Shown here: positions 1-10,890 of the stretch, piece after piece
Position numbering within the stretch: the stretch's first letter is position 1
Layout of the letters: every line of letters starts with the position of its first letter
Origin: Gracilaria gracilis
Taxonomy: Eukaryota; Rhodophyta; Florideophyceae; Gracilariales; Gracilariaceae
Direction: 5' to 3'
DNA: 64,000 nt
Assembly (NCBI GenBank): GCA_030374805.1
Contig: JARGSG010000096.1
Coordinates: forward strand, 124,001-188,000
Program-made: the position numbers and the translations under genes
Notes under the pieces: model-generated
What the model was told of the DNA's origin: nothing
What the model saw: only the letters and a program-made list of their open reading frames with translations
The model's database searches: none

Positions 1-3000
1 GTGCGCCGCGTCGGGCAGCTGCCCAAGCCAGTTGTGCTCGCACCGCACCACGTTGCGCAGAGCCTCCAGGTCGTCCACCCACTCGATCATCCCCGTCTCC
101 TCGCTCAGTGGCACCACTGCGTACGTCTTCAGCTCCAGTTTCTTGCCCCGCGATCCTTCGTCCCTCGCCAGCAGTCGGTTCACCACCGTCAGAAACTCCA
201 CCATGCGACTGTCCTTGCGCATATCGCCCTGGTTCTCTCGCTTCGCCAGGTAGCGGTACTCCAATCCATCGCTGCCAATCAGACTGATGCGCCGTGGTCG
301 CATTAAAGAGCTCATCACCAACACCTCGTCCTTGATGTCCGCGATGCTAACGCGCTCCGCGCCAAACGGCCGGTGTGGTCCGCCGCTATCGTCGGGTAGC
401 TGTACACTCAATGAGCGCAGCGTGGGAATGATCAGCTTTGGATTGTCCCGAGCTTTCAGCGTCTTTCTCAGCGTGGAAAACTCCTTGCCGCATTTTTCCT
501 TCTTGCCGCGCAATTCCTTTGGTAGTTGCGTGATGCAGATGTTCACAAACAGACGAACCACGTTGAGGGCAGCCGAAGCGCGCACCTTGAACGCTTTGGC
601 GTGTTCGCGGCACTCCTTGGTTCTGGGTCTCTTCAACAGCACCACAGCCGCGTTGAGAATTTCGGTTGTCGCTTTCTTGCGCTCTTGGTTTCTCAGCTGC
701 GATGACGGTAGAATCATCCAAAAGCATTGGTCGGGGTAGTTCACCACCACGGATGCCAGCAGGTCTCTCAAAGCATCCCTCACCTCCATGCGCGGATGCA
801 GGATGCGGCTCATCAGCTGCGGAATCGCTGTCACCCACATGTACGACGGAATGGAGCGCATGGCCAGTTTCATTTCCGTCTTTACGTTCGGTTCGTACGG
901 CAAGCACAGGCTTGCTGTCTGTACATCATGTAGCGCGGTATGAAAGTCAAACCACACGGTGAGCATTCGCGGTAAAGCCTCAAACACGCGCTTATGCCCA
1001 TTGGACAGAGCTTTTGCAAAACTGCGGATCACGCTGGGTACGTATTGCTGGTAGTTCTCCTCGCTTGAGCTGTCGTCTTCTGATGACTGATGAGTCTTAC
1101 CGCCTAGATCAGATGTTTCGGCGGCAGTGGAGTCCGCGTTTGCCCCCGCCTGTAAAAGGGAATCAAAATGCTTTCCAAGCGCGTAGAACGGCTCTTCGCG
1201 GTTGGCTCCATACTTTGTCGCCTCCTCGTAGTACCTTACAATTCTTTCTGACGTCTCGTAGCGCGTTTCTTCGCTCCACGTACCAGCCAACACCAAAGCA
1301 GTGCATAACTGCCCCTGCATCACACTCTTCTCTTCCCCATCCAGTCGCTGGCTTATGCATCGATCTAGCTTTCCGCGAAGTCGGTCGATTTCCCTCTTCG
1401 CCGTTTGTAACGCTTCCGACACATCCCCGTGAGCACGTCGAATGTGAGCCGATTCTATATTCGCAGCGTAGATGACGTCACTGTTCACATTTTTTGTCAG
1501 CAGTGCTCGTTGTGCCGAAGCTGAGGCAGCCTTCAGGTTACCTCCTTCTTTGGCAAGTTTGGCTAGCTCAACGTGCGCTTTTGCTGCTTCATCCGGCAAA
1601 CTGAGCAAACCGAAAAGAACCCTCCTTGATGAAAGCAAAGGCTCCCGAACTTTCAGCGACCTCGATGTGCATTGAATCCGCTTAGGGTCACTGATGAGAC
1701 GACTCACAGATACACGCTGTCCATTCGAGCCCTGGCCTTCTACAATACTCTTTTCACGCGCAGATAAAAGATGGTACCGAGCTGCGTCTTCAGCTTCGGA
1801 CAAAGAATGTACCAGCGTGATAATAGGGTACGCGCGATGATAACTTTCCCTTGCAGCCCGCAAAAGCGGCTGAATGAGATGACCACGAGCAAGCGATGAT
1901 TCTTTCTCCAGTGCTTCCAGTTCTCCATTTCGAAAGCACAGCAGCATATTCGCAAAGTTCGTGGAGTATCCCAGTAGCCACGGCGCTTCTGCCTGTTCTT
2001 CATTGGCGTGAAATGGTGATGTCTCGACCACAACATCACGCAAATCCCCAAGCTTTTCCCAACGGCCAAGGCGCCAGGCGGCGGCGATGCCATGAGCCTT
2101 GGCTGTCTGACGCAGCTCGGCTTCACGCAGAGTTGAAGAAGAAATTAAGCCTTCTGCATGTGACAGCATCGTCTCCCAATGCCCCAATGTCATCAGGCAG
2201 CTCAAAAATCCGTTGTGCAGAGTGGCACTTCTTGGCTCTTCCGCGAGCGCATGCTCGTACATGGTCAGCGCCTCGTCATACTTTCCAGCCGCTTCTGAAT
2301 CGCATATCACCTCCGTCAACGTGCTTTCAAAACGCAGTTTGGCCATAGCCTCCATGTTTGGAACATCTTCAATGTTTGCGAATGCTTCCTGAAGAACTTC
2401 GAGAGCTTTAGTCTCGGAATTAGAGTTGTAAATGTCGCTTTTCCTTGCTCTACCTCGAATTGTGCCAATATAAGATGCCCATCCTGGAAACCCTGTACTC
2501 GCTCTAGTATGTCTTATGTGGTATTCCGCAAGCATGATTGCACGGTAGTGTGACCTCGAAGCCAGAGCGGCTCGAGCTTGAGTAAGCAACGACAGACTTT
2601 TTGACCCTCTTCCGTACAAGTCTACCAGACTTGTTAGAGGATCATTCGCGACAGATAGATCCATAAACTTCTCCATAGGAATCCGTTTTCGAGAGCTGGT
2701 TTGTCCCCCGTTGCCTCCCGCCGATCTAGTATAACTAGCATTGTACGTCTGAGCTCCCCTCCTCTCAGACCTCCTGTCACGCCAGGTCCGAAGAGTGTCA
2801 AGTAGATCGAAAACCGACTGAGGGGATGTAGCCTCTGTCAGCACTTCTTTAATCTCACCAATTATGAACTCCTTAACCTCCTTCAATTTAAGGCTATGCT
2901 GCAAATCCAAGGCAGTGGCCACCACAAGAGGGAAGATGTAATTATTCACCTGGTCTTCATATCGAAGAATAGGTCGAAGAGCTCTCAGTAGCTCCCCAAA

Positions 3001-6000
3001 CTGCCCTTGTTTTCCGACGAAATCAACGAGTTGGACCGATATCTGACGGATCCATTCCTGGGCCGTCACGCCTCTTCCGAGCGGAACCAGAGCCCTAACT
3101 TTGGACCACACAGGCTGGCATGCTGGCGAAACACTACGAGCTGCACTTTCACCAAAGATCATACAGTATTGATTCACGTCAAATGGAACGGCCAGATAGG
3201 GCTGAACGGCGTCTCTTGTCGTACTCGACAGGCTTTCCCAGAACATCGTGGCTTTTTCGTCCGCTGGGAGCCGAACAAGGACAGACTCCCATTCATCTCC
3301 TCCAAGTTGTGGAGACGACTTCTCAGGGCCCGAAATGATCAATTTGGCCGGAGTGCTCTTGTTGCAGCCACACACTCGAAGAATTTCTTGAATGACCAGA
3401 CCAACCCTATTGAACTGACTCTTTGATGACTCTTGTTTTTCTCCCTTCCTGAGAGCAGTCACTAAAAAGTCATTGAGCAACACAGTAGCAAATCCGTGTA
3501 TGCTCTTTGGGTAGCTTTGCTTCGTCACCCCACCTACATTCAAGCCGGATGAATTCGCATTCTGATATTGCGGAAGCAATCCTGGATCAATAGCTCCAAT
3601 CTCACCAATGCACTGAACCAAGACATCCTGGCACTCCACGCTCTTCGTTTTCCCCAGTTGGGCTAGCAATGTCTCCAACATACCTGCTATTAGCCCCAAA
3701 TCTTTATCTCGATTCTCTTGGGCTAGTTCCGCATCACAAGGCATTGCAGTGTTTAGAACTCTGCGATGATTCCGTAAGATACATAACAGATACCGCGAGG
3801 CATAGGTTTCTATATTCTCGTTCTCATGATGCCCTATTATGCTCTCAATGTTCTTGCACACTTCATGCAATTCTTCTATACTTACACTTTTGTCTGGATG
3901 AACTCGCCCATAAGCCTGGTTCAGATTTTTGGTGTCGTGAAACACTACTTCTTTCATGATTCGAAGCAGCAACAAAAGAGAAGGCTTTTCTCGAACATGC
4001 TCCGGACTTACAGTGTGGATAACCCTCTTTAGCTCATTCAGCAGCATATTCCCCTGATCGTATCGCACGGGAATCAGGATTGCAAATATAGTTCCCAAAT
4101 GTGGGATAACTCTTTGAGACCCGAGAAGTCCCAGGAAGCTCTTCCACAACGTTAGAGTCTGTATGTATAAAGCGTTATCTGCCTTGGTTACGTCAAGGGC
4201 CATCTTCAGAGTTGCCATGACTTTCGGCACGAATAGATGTAGTTGATCAGAAGATAGCATAAGAACCATCTCCAACATTCGTAAATGTCTTCTCATATCC
4301 TGGCTTGTTGTTTTCGAGTTAAACAAACCTCTGTTCACCGCATCCATCACAAGCATGAAATTGCTGGTAATGAGAACTCCTGAGATTTGTTCCACTGACG
4401 GATCTATGCTGTTGCGATTCGGCATAAAAGCAGAGAGGGCGACAAGGCCATGCTTGGCTGAAGATTCCTTCGGTCCGCCAAACTCCATCACTAATCTCTG
4501 CACGATCTTTCCAAACCTCTTGCGGACAACCTCTTCCAAAGAGAGGTCTAATACGCTGAGAATAAGCCCGTTTGAACCATCAGTTTTGAGTGAAAGGCCT
4601 GAGGTGTCATTCATAAACGCCATTGCCAGCACATCCGCGCTTGCTCGCTCCACAAGGGTTTCTATTGGTCGCTCAACTTCACTCGCCAGCTCCTCAAGTG
4701 TAGAGCGGTCACCTTCTTTCAATAGGTGAACGACTGTATGGCGAGTAACACGGGCCCAGAACGAATCCCCGTTACCCTCACTGACCAGTTCTCTCATTCT
4801 TCCTGAGAACGTGGGATCATGCAAAAGTTGCTTAATGCAGCGGGGGAAAATCTCACGAAGTCGGGGGTTAAGAAGATCACACACCAGTTGGTTTAGTGAT
4901 CGCCTTTCGCTCAGACCTTGGTCTTGATCAGAAAAGGGCTCTCCAAATTTCTTAGAAGCAAATGTACTCGATGATGGTAAGAGGAATTCGTTTCCAATAA
5001 CAGAAGCAGCCATAAGGAGATGATTCCATGCAGGTAGTGTACATGGGATATTAGCTTCCAAGAAGAACTCCCTTACACTTTGTGCGTTTGTACACATCGA
5101 TTCATCAAAAGAAATTGGATTGAGCTCTGCTATGGTTCTGGCAAGTAAACCAGTTACTACTAGACCAAACAACTGAGATGTGGGGATTTGAAAGGATGTC
5201 CAAAGTAGGCCGCCACATAGAGAGAGGTAGGAGGAGTTTGCCTCTTCGTCTACGCCCCGAACTGCAGCACTCACAAACTTTTTGGCGCCATCAATCACTT
5301 TCCGACCAAAGCTCGCATAGTAGTCTTCCTTTTCCTTATTCGCTGAACCAGGAGTATTCAAGCCATCCGGGTCCTCCGGGTCTACTTCGTCCTGGACGAC
5401 ATTCCGCAAAAGCACCGGATCACATCGTGTTAAAAGGACAGGAAGCAACTCCATCGTATGCGACAAAATCCCAGTGCTTCCATTCTCCAGAAAGCTCATA
5501 AAGAACTCCAAAGACTCCTTTTCCCGTGGCCGAGGAGAATGAATGCAAAGACGACCGACACAGTTCAACAAGTCCGTAATACCGGTATCATCCCGAATAA
5601 TGGCCTTCAACTTCCTTAACGCTTTGTATACAGTATTCCATTTGCGTTCATCAAGATGGGAATGTTGCTTGCAAAAACTCTCTCCAAAAGAACTTTGCCT
5701 GATTTCATGAAGATGCTCGCATCGAACATTAAAACAGATCGCTTCGCATAGCATCGCAAGGCAGCCCTTCGCAAGCACTTGAGTTGAGTTAAAGTTAGAT
5801 ATATATATACAGATATCGTCAAGACTTGATTCAATGGGTACCCCTGGTTGAAATACCTTGTGGCAGCGACTCATTCGAAGAACCACCGGAAGGACAATGC
5901 ATTTAGTTTCCAATGCTAGATTTCCTGCAAACACGCCCTGCATAAAGCGCTCACAACACGTCTTCAGCGGCGCTATCGTACTACGCTGAATACGTCCTTC

Positions 6001-7674
6001 TTCAATGGCGTTGATGAGGTCTCCCAACAATTGTGCAAATTGTAATGCTGGATATGGATTCTCTGGGTGTTCAACACACACGCTTCCATACGTATACGCA
6101 TTCAAAACGACGCTCATCAAAGCCATGCTCGTCGCTTCAACGAATTCCGTGCCGTCCACCCTTCCTGTGGATTGGGTAGCGTTTAGACGTGACCTCAATT
6201 CCATCAAAACCAAGCCAAGACGAAGGCAACCGCGAGCAAATACTGCTAGAGCCCCAAGTGGTCGATTCTCGAACTCAACATTCTCATTGCCTACCAAATC
6301 TTGCCCTATCTGACTTAAAGAGGAAGCAAACGATATCCATTCTCGAATTGATTCAATACGTTCATCATTGTCAAGAACAATGTTGTGTATGTAGTCCGAG
6401 GCCAGACAACATGCGTTTGCAAGCATGAGCATGCTTTGAGGTTCTTTGGCACAGACATCAGTGCGTGGCAAAGCCTTTACACTCTGAAACAGACCGTGCA
6501 CAGTCATTCGCCGATAGTCTGAGGCGGTGGTTTGCGTCCGCTCTCCACTTTCTAACGTCCTTTCGGGCACGATACTGGACGAGTTGTCAATATTGCCAAC
6601 CCTCCGCTTCTTGGTAGGAGGTTCAGCGCAGTCATTATTCTTCACGGTCTCGGTCTGTAGAACGTATGAATGAATGAACCCAGATTTGGAAAATGATCGC
6701 AGCTGCAAACTGAGATCGGTTTCGGGCAATGCCGCTTCTCGGATCCCACATTCTGACCATGTTACACTGTCTATTCTACCATCAGGGTCAGATAATTGAC
6801 ATAATCTGTAGAGGCCAGCCCGCACGGGTTGTGCTGCGAGAACATCTTTTTGTTGCAGGTAAGTATCGCGCAATACCTCATTGACCACAAGACGCAGGTT
6901 TTGCTGGAGGCTTGGAGGCACTACGAAGCAGGCCGCAGGATCAAATGCTCTCTCCCAAACGTGGATTGCAGTACTTGCGACTTCGTATCCACACCGCCCT
7001 GAAAGCAAAGCCTGGCTTGAAGCCAAATTGAGCACCTTTGCTTGAGCTCTCGCTCCAATACACTTCCAAAGCTTTATGGCGTCTGTGGTGACCGCTTCAA
7101 TAGAAAAGTTGCCAGTCTCGCTAGATTCTGGATTTGTACCACTCTGAGGCTGCTCTAGTGAAAGGCATGATGGAATCAAAAGTGCGAGCAAATGAAGCAA
7201 TGCTTTAAGTGCGATTGAACTAGTAGGGAGATGGAAAACGTCATCTGGGAGACTTGGAAAGATCTCACGGGGGTCGGTGCTTTCGGCTGCTACCTTGTTG
7301 AAATCGGGAAGACTGCAAAGAACATACTCGTTGTTGCCATGTTCAACGATCTTGTAAGCCAACTTGACCACATCTTCGACGTATGCAGCAGCTATATTTC
7401 TCAGTCTTCGCAACACCAGACAGCGAAGCAGCAGAAGACAAACGCTTGTGGCATGAGACCGAATGGTTGCAGAAGTGGAATTGAGCGACAAGGCAGTGAG
7501 CGGTGTGAGAAGAATAGCGCTGATCTTCGGAACGCCAGAAGTGAGACTTGCTCTTCGAATTGTTTGGAAAGCTGCGGTAGCAATTTCAGGCTTGTTTCGA
7601 AACGATGGCAAGTGAGCTAAGATGGTTGATATAAGTGCGTTTGGGTCGGACGTGTCGCGTGTTGATGGCGCCAT
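1..7674 (-). CDS. ATR: ATR-type PI3-kinase-related checkpoint kinase, 3' end cut by window edge
   Basis: A single uninterrupted minus-strand frame runs from ATG 7674-7672 to the window edge (2,558 codons, no intron seen). An in-frame TGA lies a few codons upstream, so this ATG is the first. The last ~100 codons match the start of an ATR kinase domain: ISLIGSDG at about residue 2463, a candidate ATP-binding Lys at ~2478, then RKDSRMVEF and KTYAVVPLSEETGMIEWVDD. The Arg-Lys-Asp-x-Arg and TYAV-PL-E--GIIEWV pattern is that of ATR rather than ATM or TOR. A basic NLS, PPTKKRR, sits near residue 352. The rest reads as helical-repeat and FAT-like sequence, as expected for the family. Catalytic loop, DFG and FATC lie outside the window. 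Known role of the family: ssDNA/replication-stress checkpoint signalling in the nucleus. The visible length already approaches that of animal ATR. Confidence 0.9.
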   Translation of the reverse strand, partial: MAPSTRDTSDPNALISTILAHLPSFRNKPEIATAAFQTIRRASLTSGVPKISAILLTPLTALSLNSTSATIRSHATSVCLLLLRCLVLRRLRNIAAAYVEDVVKLAYKIVEHGNNEYVLCSLPDFNKVAAESTDPREIFPSLPDDVFHLPTSSIALKALLHLLALLIPSCLSLEQPQSGTNPESSETGNFSIEAVTTDAIKLWKCIGARAQAKVLNLASSQALLSGRCGYEVASTAIHVWERAFDPAACFVVPPSLQQNLRLVVNEVLRDTYLQQKDVLAAQPVRAGLYRLCQLSDPDGRIDSVTWSECGIREAALPETDLSLQLRSFSKSGFIHSYVLQTETVKNNDCAEPPTKKRRVGNIDNSSSIVPERTLESGERTQTTASDYRRMTVHGLFQSVKALPRTDVCAKEPQSMLMLANACCLASDYIHNIVLDNDERIESIREWISFASSLSQIGQDLVGNENVEFENRPLGALAVFARGCLRLGLVLMELRSRLNATQSTGRVDGTEFVEATSMALMSVVLNAYTYGSVCVEHPENPYPALQFAQLLGDLINAIEEGRIQRSTIAPLKTCCERFMQGVFAGNLALETKCIVLPVVLRMSRCHKVFQPGVPIESSLDDICIYISNFNSTQVLAKGCLAMLCEAICFNVRCEHLHEIRQSSFGESFCKQHSHLDERKWNTVYKALRKLKAIIRDDTGITDLLNCVGRLCIHSPRPREKESLEFFMSFLENGSTGILSHTMELLPVLLTRCDPVLLRNVVQDEVDPEDPDGLNTPGSANKEKEDYYASFGRKVIDGAKKFVSAAVRGVDEEANSSYLSLCGGLLWTSFQIPTSQLFGLVVTGLLARTIAELNPISFDESMCTNAQSVREFFLEANIPCTLPAWNHLLMAASVIGNEFLLPSSSTFASKKFGEPFSDQDQGLSERRSLNQLVCDLLNPRLREIFPRCIKQLLHDPTFSGRMRELVSEGNGDSFWARVTRHTVVHLLKEGDRSTLEELASEVERPIETLVERASADVLAMAFMNDTSGLSLKTDGSNGLILSVLDLSLEEVVRKRFGKIVQRLVMEFGGPKESSAKHGLVALSAFMPNRNSIDPSVEQISGVLITSNFMLVMDAVNRGLFNSKTTSQDMRRHLRMLEMVLMLSSDQLHLFVPKVMATLKMALDVTKADNALYIQTLTLWKSFLGLLGSQRVIPHLGTIFAILIPVRYDQGNMLLNELKRVIHTVSPEHVREKPSLLLLLRIMKEVVFHDTKNLNQAYGRVHPDKSVSIEELHEVCKNIESIIGHHENENIETYASRYLLCILRNHRRVLNTAMPCDAELAQENRDKDLGLIAGMLETLLAQLGKTKSVECQDVLVQCIGEIGAIDPGLLPQYQNANSSGLNVGGVTKQSYPKSIHGFATVLLNDFLVTALRKGEKQESSKSQFNRVGLVIQEILRVCGCNKSTPAKLIISGPEKSSPQLGGDEWESVLVRLPADEKATMFWESLSSTTRDAVQPYLAVPFDVNQYCMIFGESAARSVSPACQPVWSKVRALVPLGRGVTAQEWIRQISVQLVDFVGKQGQFGELLRALRPILRYEDQVNNYIFPLVVATALDLQHSLKLKEVKEFIIGEIKEVLTEATSPQSVFDLLDTLRTWRDRRSERRGAQTYNASYTRSAGGNGGQTSSRKRIPMEKFMDLSVANDPLTSLVDLYGRGSKSLSLLTQARAALASRSHYRAIMLAEYHIRHTRASTGFPGWASYIGTIRGRARKSDIYNSNSETKALEVLQEAFANIEDVPNMEAMAKLRFESTLTEVICDSEAAGKYDEALTMYEHALAEEPRSATLHNGFLSCLMTLGHWETMLSHAEGLISSSTLREAELRQTAKAHGIAAAWRLGRWEKLGDLRDVVVETSPFHANEEQAEAPWLLGYSTNFANMLLCFRNGELEALEKESSLARGHLIQPLLRAARESYHRAYPIITLVHSLSEAEDAARYHLLSAREKSIVEGQGSNGQRVSVSRLISDPKRIQCTSRSLKVREPLLSSRRVLFGLLSLPDEAAKAHVELAKLAKEGGNLKAASASAQRALLTKNVNSDVIYAANIESAHIRRAHGDVSEALQTAKREIDRLRGKLDRCISQRLDGEEKSVMQGQLCTALVLAGTWSEETRYETSERIVRYYEEATKYGANREEPFYALGKHFDSLLQAGANADSTAAETSDLGGKTHQSSEDDSSSEENYQQYVPSVIRSFAKALSNGHKRVFEALPRMLTVWFDFHTALHDVQTASLCLPYEPNVKTEMKLAMRSIPSYMWVTAIPQLMSRILHPRMEVRDALRDLLASVVVNYPDQCFWMILPSSQLRNQERKKATTEILNAAVVLLKRPRTKECREHAKAFKVRASAALNVVRLFVNICITQLPKELRGKKEKCGKEFSTLRKTLKARDNPKLIIPTLRSLSVQLPDDSGGPHRPFGAERVSIADIKDEVLVMSSLMRPRRISLIGSDGLEYRYLAKRENQGDMRKDSRMVEFLTVVNRLLARDEGSRGKKLELKTYAVVPLSEETGMIEWVDDLEALRNVVRCEHNWLGQLPDAAH

Positions 7675-8440
7675 TCTGCGGGCGTCAGGAATGTGTCAGT
7701 CACATGGAAGGGCTGGAATGGTGGCGCCACGAAACATTGGCGTACAGACACAACCCTGAGATAGACGTCTTCACTGCCGACGTTGACAGACGAAAAGGTT
7801 GTCTCAGTCGGCGGCGGCGGTGCGATTGGATTGTTGGTGCCTCGGGGAGGTGGATCGAAACCGAAGAGATCAATTCACAGAATCTCTCCGCCAACCGCTT
7901 TTTGGCGGCAATCCTTCATCGCACGTGTCCAACACACAGCTAAAGCACCGGTGCCGCGATGGAAATCCGTGCGCATATGCGATAGATACGGTTACAGGTA
8001 TCCAAACCTGCATAGCGTCGAAAGAATGACCACCATCAACCTGCACTTCTCGAGTACCGTTTCTCAAGCGTGGCATTCCATATTCTCCTGGATAAAGATA
8101 TGGTTATGTAAATCAGATCATACATAAACGCAAGTATTACAGATACTGTTACTTCCAATATCTTTGATTCTTGAAAGTGTAGTAAAACAAACATGTTCCT
8201 GAGAGTTCATAAAGTTTTTGATCCATCCAAAAGAGAACATATACCCCCTACGTAAGCTAATCCTTACAGTTGGTTTTGAGCCAAAAAAAAACTTGGAAAC
8301 TGACCGCGAGTCATTCCTTTTAAAGAAACAGACTGCTCAGAAAAACACATACGACTTAAGACCTAGCAAACACATGTTCATGGCAAGTACAATATATTGA
8401 AAAGCTCTTGGTCTCTCTGCTCTCAAAATAGAAATGCTGC

Positions 8441-8638
8441 TTAAAGAACATGCCTTCTTGTTTCTCCTGCAACAAAGGAGAAACAAAGCATTAGCAACGG
8501 TGAACAAACAAAACTTGCAAAGCTTTCACAAGAGAAAGAGAGTCTGGCAGCGTCGGCAAGAACCAAAACCTGACTACACAAGAAAGCGAGCAGAACAACA
8601 ATATGTAGAATTCTACCCTGAGGCCCAGTAGCCTTCAT
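8441..8638 (-). CDS. Candidate small secreted protein
   Basis: ATG at 8638-8636 opens a 65-codon frame that begins like a classical signal peptide: a basic start, then a hydrophobic run (HIVVLLAFLCSQVLVLADA) with an Ala-x-Ala-like end. The rest is short and Ser/Cys-rich. A 48-nt GT..CAG stretch with a CTAAT motif and a pyrimidine-rich acceptor (ending at TTTGTTGCAG, near 8470) lies inside it. It could be an intron that keeps the frame, in which case the mature part would be very short or continue elsewhere. No family recognised. It could be chance in AT-rich DNA. Confidence 0.28.
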   Translation of the reverse strand: MKATGPQGRILHIVVLLAFLCSQVLVLADAARLSFSCESFASFVCSPLLMLCFSFVAGETRRHVL

Positions 8639-9220
8639 CTTAGTAGTTTGCTGGTCAAGAATGCACCTCGCTGTAATACTGGAAAGGCTTTTAAGAATGT
8701 TGGTGCTGTCTATGCCTACTTCATCGTCTTCGTTATCTTGTCTATGTTCTATATCACTACGTCGAGAGCTCTCTGTATGTTTGATCGTTTTTTGTTGATT
8801 CTGTCGCCATCCGGATGCTCCGGATGTTACGTAAGCAACGTAGAAGCGTGAACATCTCAACTCCCTTGGATGTGTCTTCAAAGCTGATGAGCTACACAGT
8901 AAATGAAATCAATGCGGGGAAGATACCAAAGTTTTCGCAATTCGTGATCTTTGATTTTTCTCGTGCCTCGCCGTTTCTCCATAGAAAAGCCTTTGATGAA
9001 CAGGATTCTGACTTCTTCGCAAGGGGTTCGAATTTTTCTATTTCAAAGTAGGTACAGCAACGTATACCCTGTAAAATGAAAAATTTCCGCTGATAAGTTG
9101 GGATACAAGCTCTTGTCGGTTTGAGCGGTACTTACATACCTAAAATTGGGTGCTCAAGCAGACAGAAATATGTTCAGTGTTGGCAGGTAACTGTGTGATG
9201 ACCCCAAAAGTTCAAAAGGG

Positions 9221-9287
9221 AAAGTATGTAAAAGTTTACGTATGTAAATATATATAGGTTTTAAAAGTATGTAAAAGTTAACGTAGC
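9221..9287. repeat. Degenerate direct repeat, two copies
   Basis: Two copies of AAGTATGTAAAAGTT followed by (T/A)ACGTA lie about 43 bp apart (around 9221-9244 and 9264-9287), separated by a TATATA-rich spacer. Not coding. No function visible. Confidence 0.5.
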
Positions 9288-10890
9288 TACATTGTAATGT
9301 CATCGACGTAGTTATCGCCGTTCTAACTATTAATCGGAACATAAACAAAAAAAAATTGTGACTATACTTGTCTCTTCTATGCTACATTAAGAAACTGCTG
9401 GCGAAAACGGTCACCCGCCATTTTGCGTAGGTAGCCAGCAGTCTTTTTGGCCCAATTGGAAGTTTCCTTTCTTTTGAGGACAGAAAAGCTTATCACCACT
9501 TTACTGTTACAACAGTTTGGGTGGTTGATGTTTTGACAATTTGGCGTTAAATCGAGACTGCGGGCAATACGGGAATGGAAATTCGATCACCGTCAAAGCG
9601 GGTCGCTTTTCAAGCCGACTTCGTTCATCTCGCTTACTCAGCCCTAACTGTGGGATGGCCGGCAATGTTCCCGGTCACTTGGGCTTTAGCTCGCGGTGGA
9701 GCGACCGGGCCTCTACGGAGGGAGATGGAGACTACACGTACCCTTTGTCACAATAAAAAATGAAAGGAAACTACCGAATTTAGGGAATTAATTCTAAATG
9801 GTTGTGGTCCAATATCTACGCGTGAGTGGTGAGTTTCCAAAATATTTTGAAGAAGTTATCTACCCTTGGTACCACCTTTGTGGAAACGATTGGACCACGG
9901 GGAATCGGAATGTAGGGTTTTGTCGTTATCCAATCGAGGAATGCAAAATGCTACTTGTGTCATTGACCTATTCAGCTCCTCTAACCCTACTGGACATTTC
10001 AGCGTCTTTCTCCTTCGGCTATTTATATTCCGTTGTAGTCCGCGGCCCCTTAGTCCAAAGTTATCCTCAAGGATGTCCATCTCTCAATTTCATCGTCATG
10101 TTCGAGCTTTCGTTTGGGGTAAGGGTTAATCTTGCAATCCTTAGCTACGTGTAACCTCACGGGCACCGAATTCGTTCGGATTCTTAACAGGGCATGCCAG
10201 GAAACTTAGCTGACTTCAACTGAAAATCGCCGAAGATATCAAAATCAATCACCAAGGCCAAAACTGGGACCCAAGGAATGAGCACGAAGGGAATTCTGCC
10301 TGATCACGGTGTTTGTCAGGCCAAGAGGAACCCTGATGCAGTAAACCTCCTGTGTAGCCAAGTAAAGCCGTGACGTGGCCCCTTTCAACAATGGAAGCAC
10401 TCTCAAACATGCAAATCACGTCATCAGTCTAATTACTCGAGGCGAAGGAACTCGACTTGTTGCCAAGTGCAAGTAAGAAGTTACTGGCAAGAGTGCACAC
10501 TCACGAAACCATTGACTGTATAAGACTTTATGAGAACAAATGGTATAGCTTCGTTCAACTCTCTATGACAACAACAACAAAGAAGCGCACTAGGAACTCA
10601 AAACTCATATTTTAAAATCGCCACCTACTATATAGGACAGAGGCATCCATGTTGCCAACCACAGCCATTGCATTGAAGCCAAGAGGGTGTGAACAGCAGA
10701 GGTGAGACGTAGACGTATTATACACTCGGTTTTGAAAATACCTGGTAGTGTGAGTAGAGCCAGGTAGCGAGGGTCGTTTAAATCGGCGGCCTGTACGTCG
10801 AAATAGTGCACGGCGTGGAACGGGACCCTGATGTTGATAAGCCGCACGAGCAAACTGGCTTGGCAGGCATGGTTTGCGCGCATGGGAGAG

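Larger units (their letters stand above)
7675..10890. other. Long intergenic region, mostly without recognisable genes
   Basis: About 3.2 kb between the ATR start and the UBE2H stop. AT-richer than the flanks. Open frames are short and overlap on both strands, as expected by chance. It holds a degenerate direct repeat (around 9221-9244 and 9264-9287, core AAGTATGTAAAAGTT) and one signal-peptide-like small frame (8441-8638, listed separately). No RNA gene was recognised. Confidence 0.6.

Noticed and set aside
9798-10154. 118-codon frame with ATG
   Set aside because: Overlapped by an equally plausible minus frame. No motif, splice context or hydrophobic pattern that supports coding.
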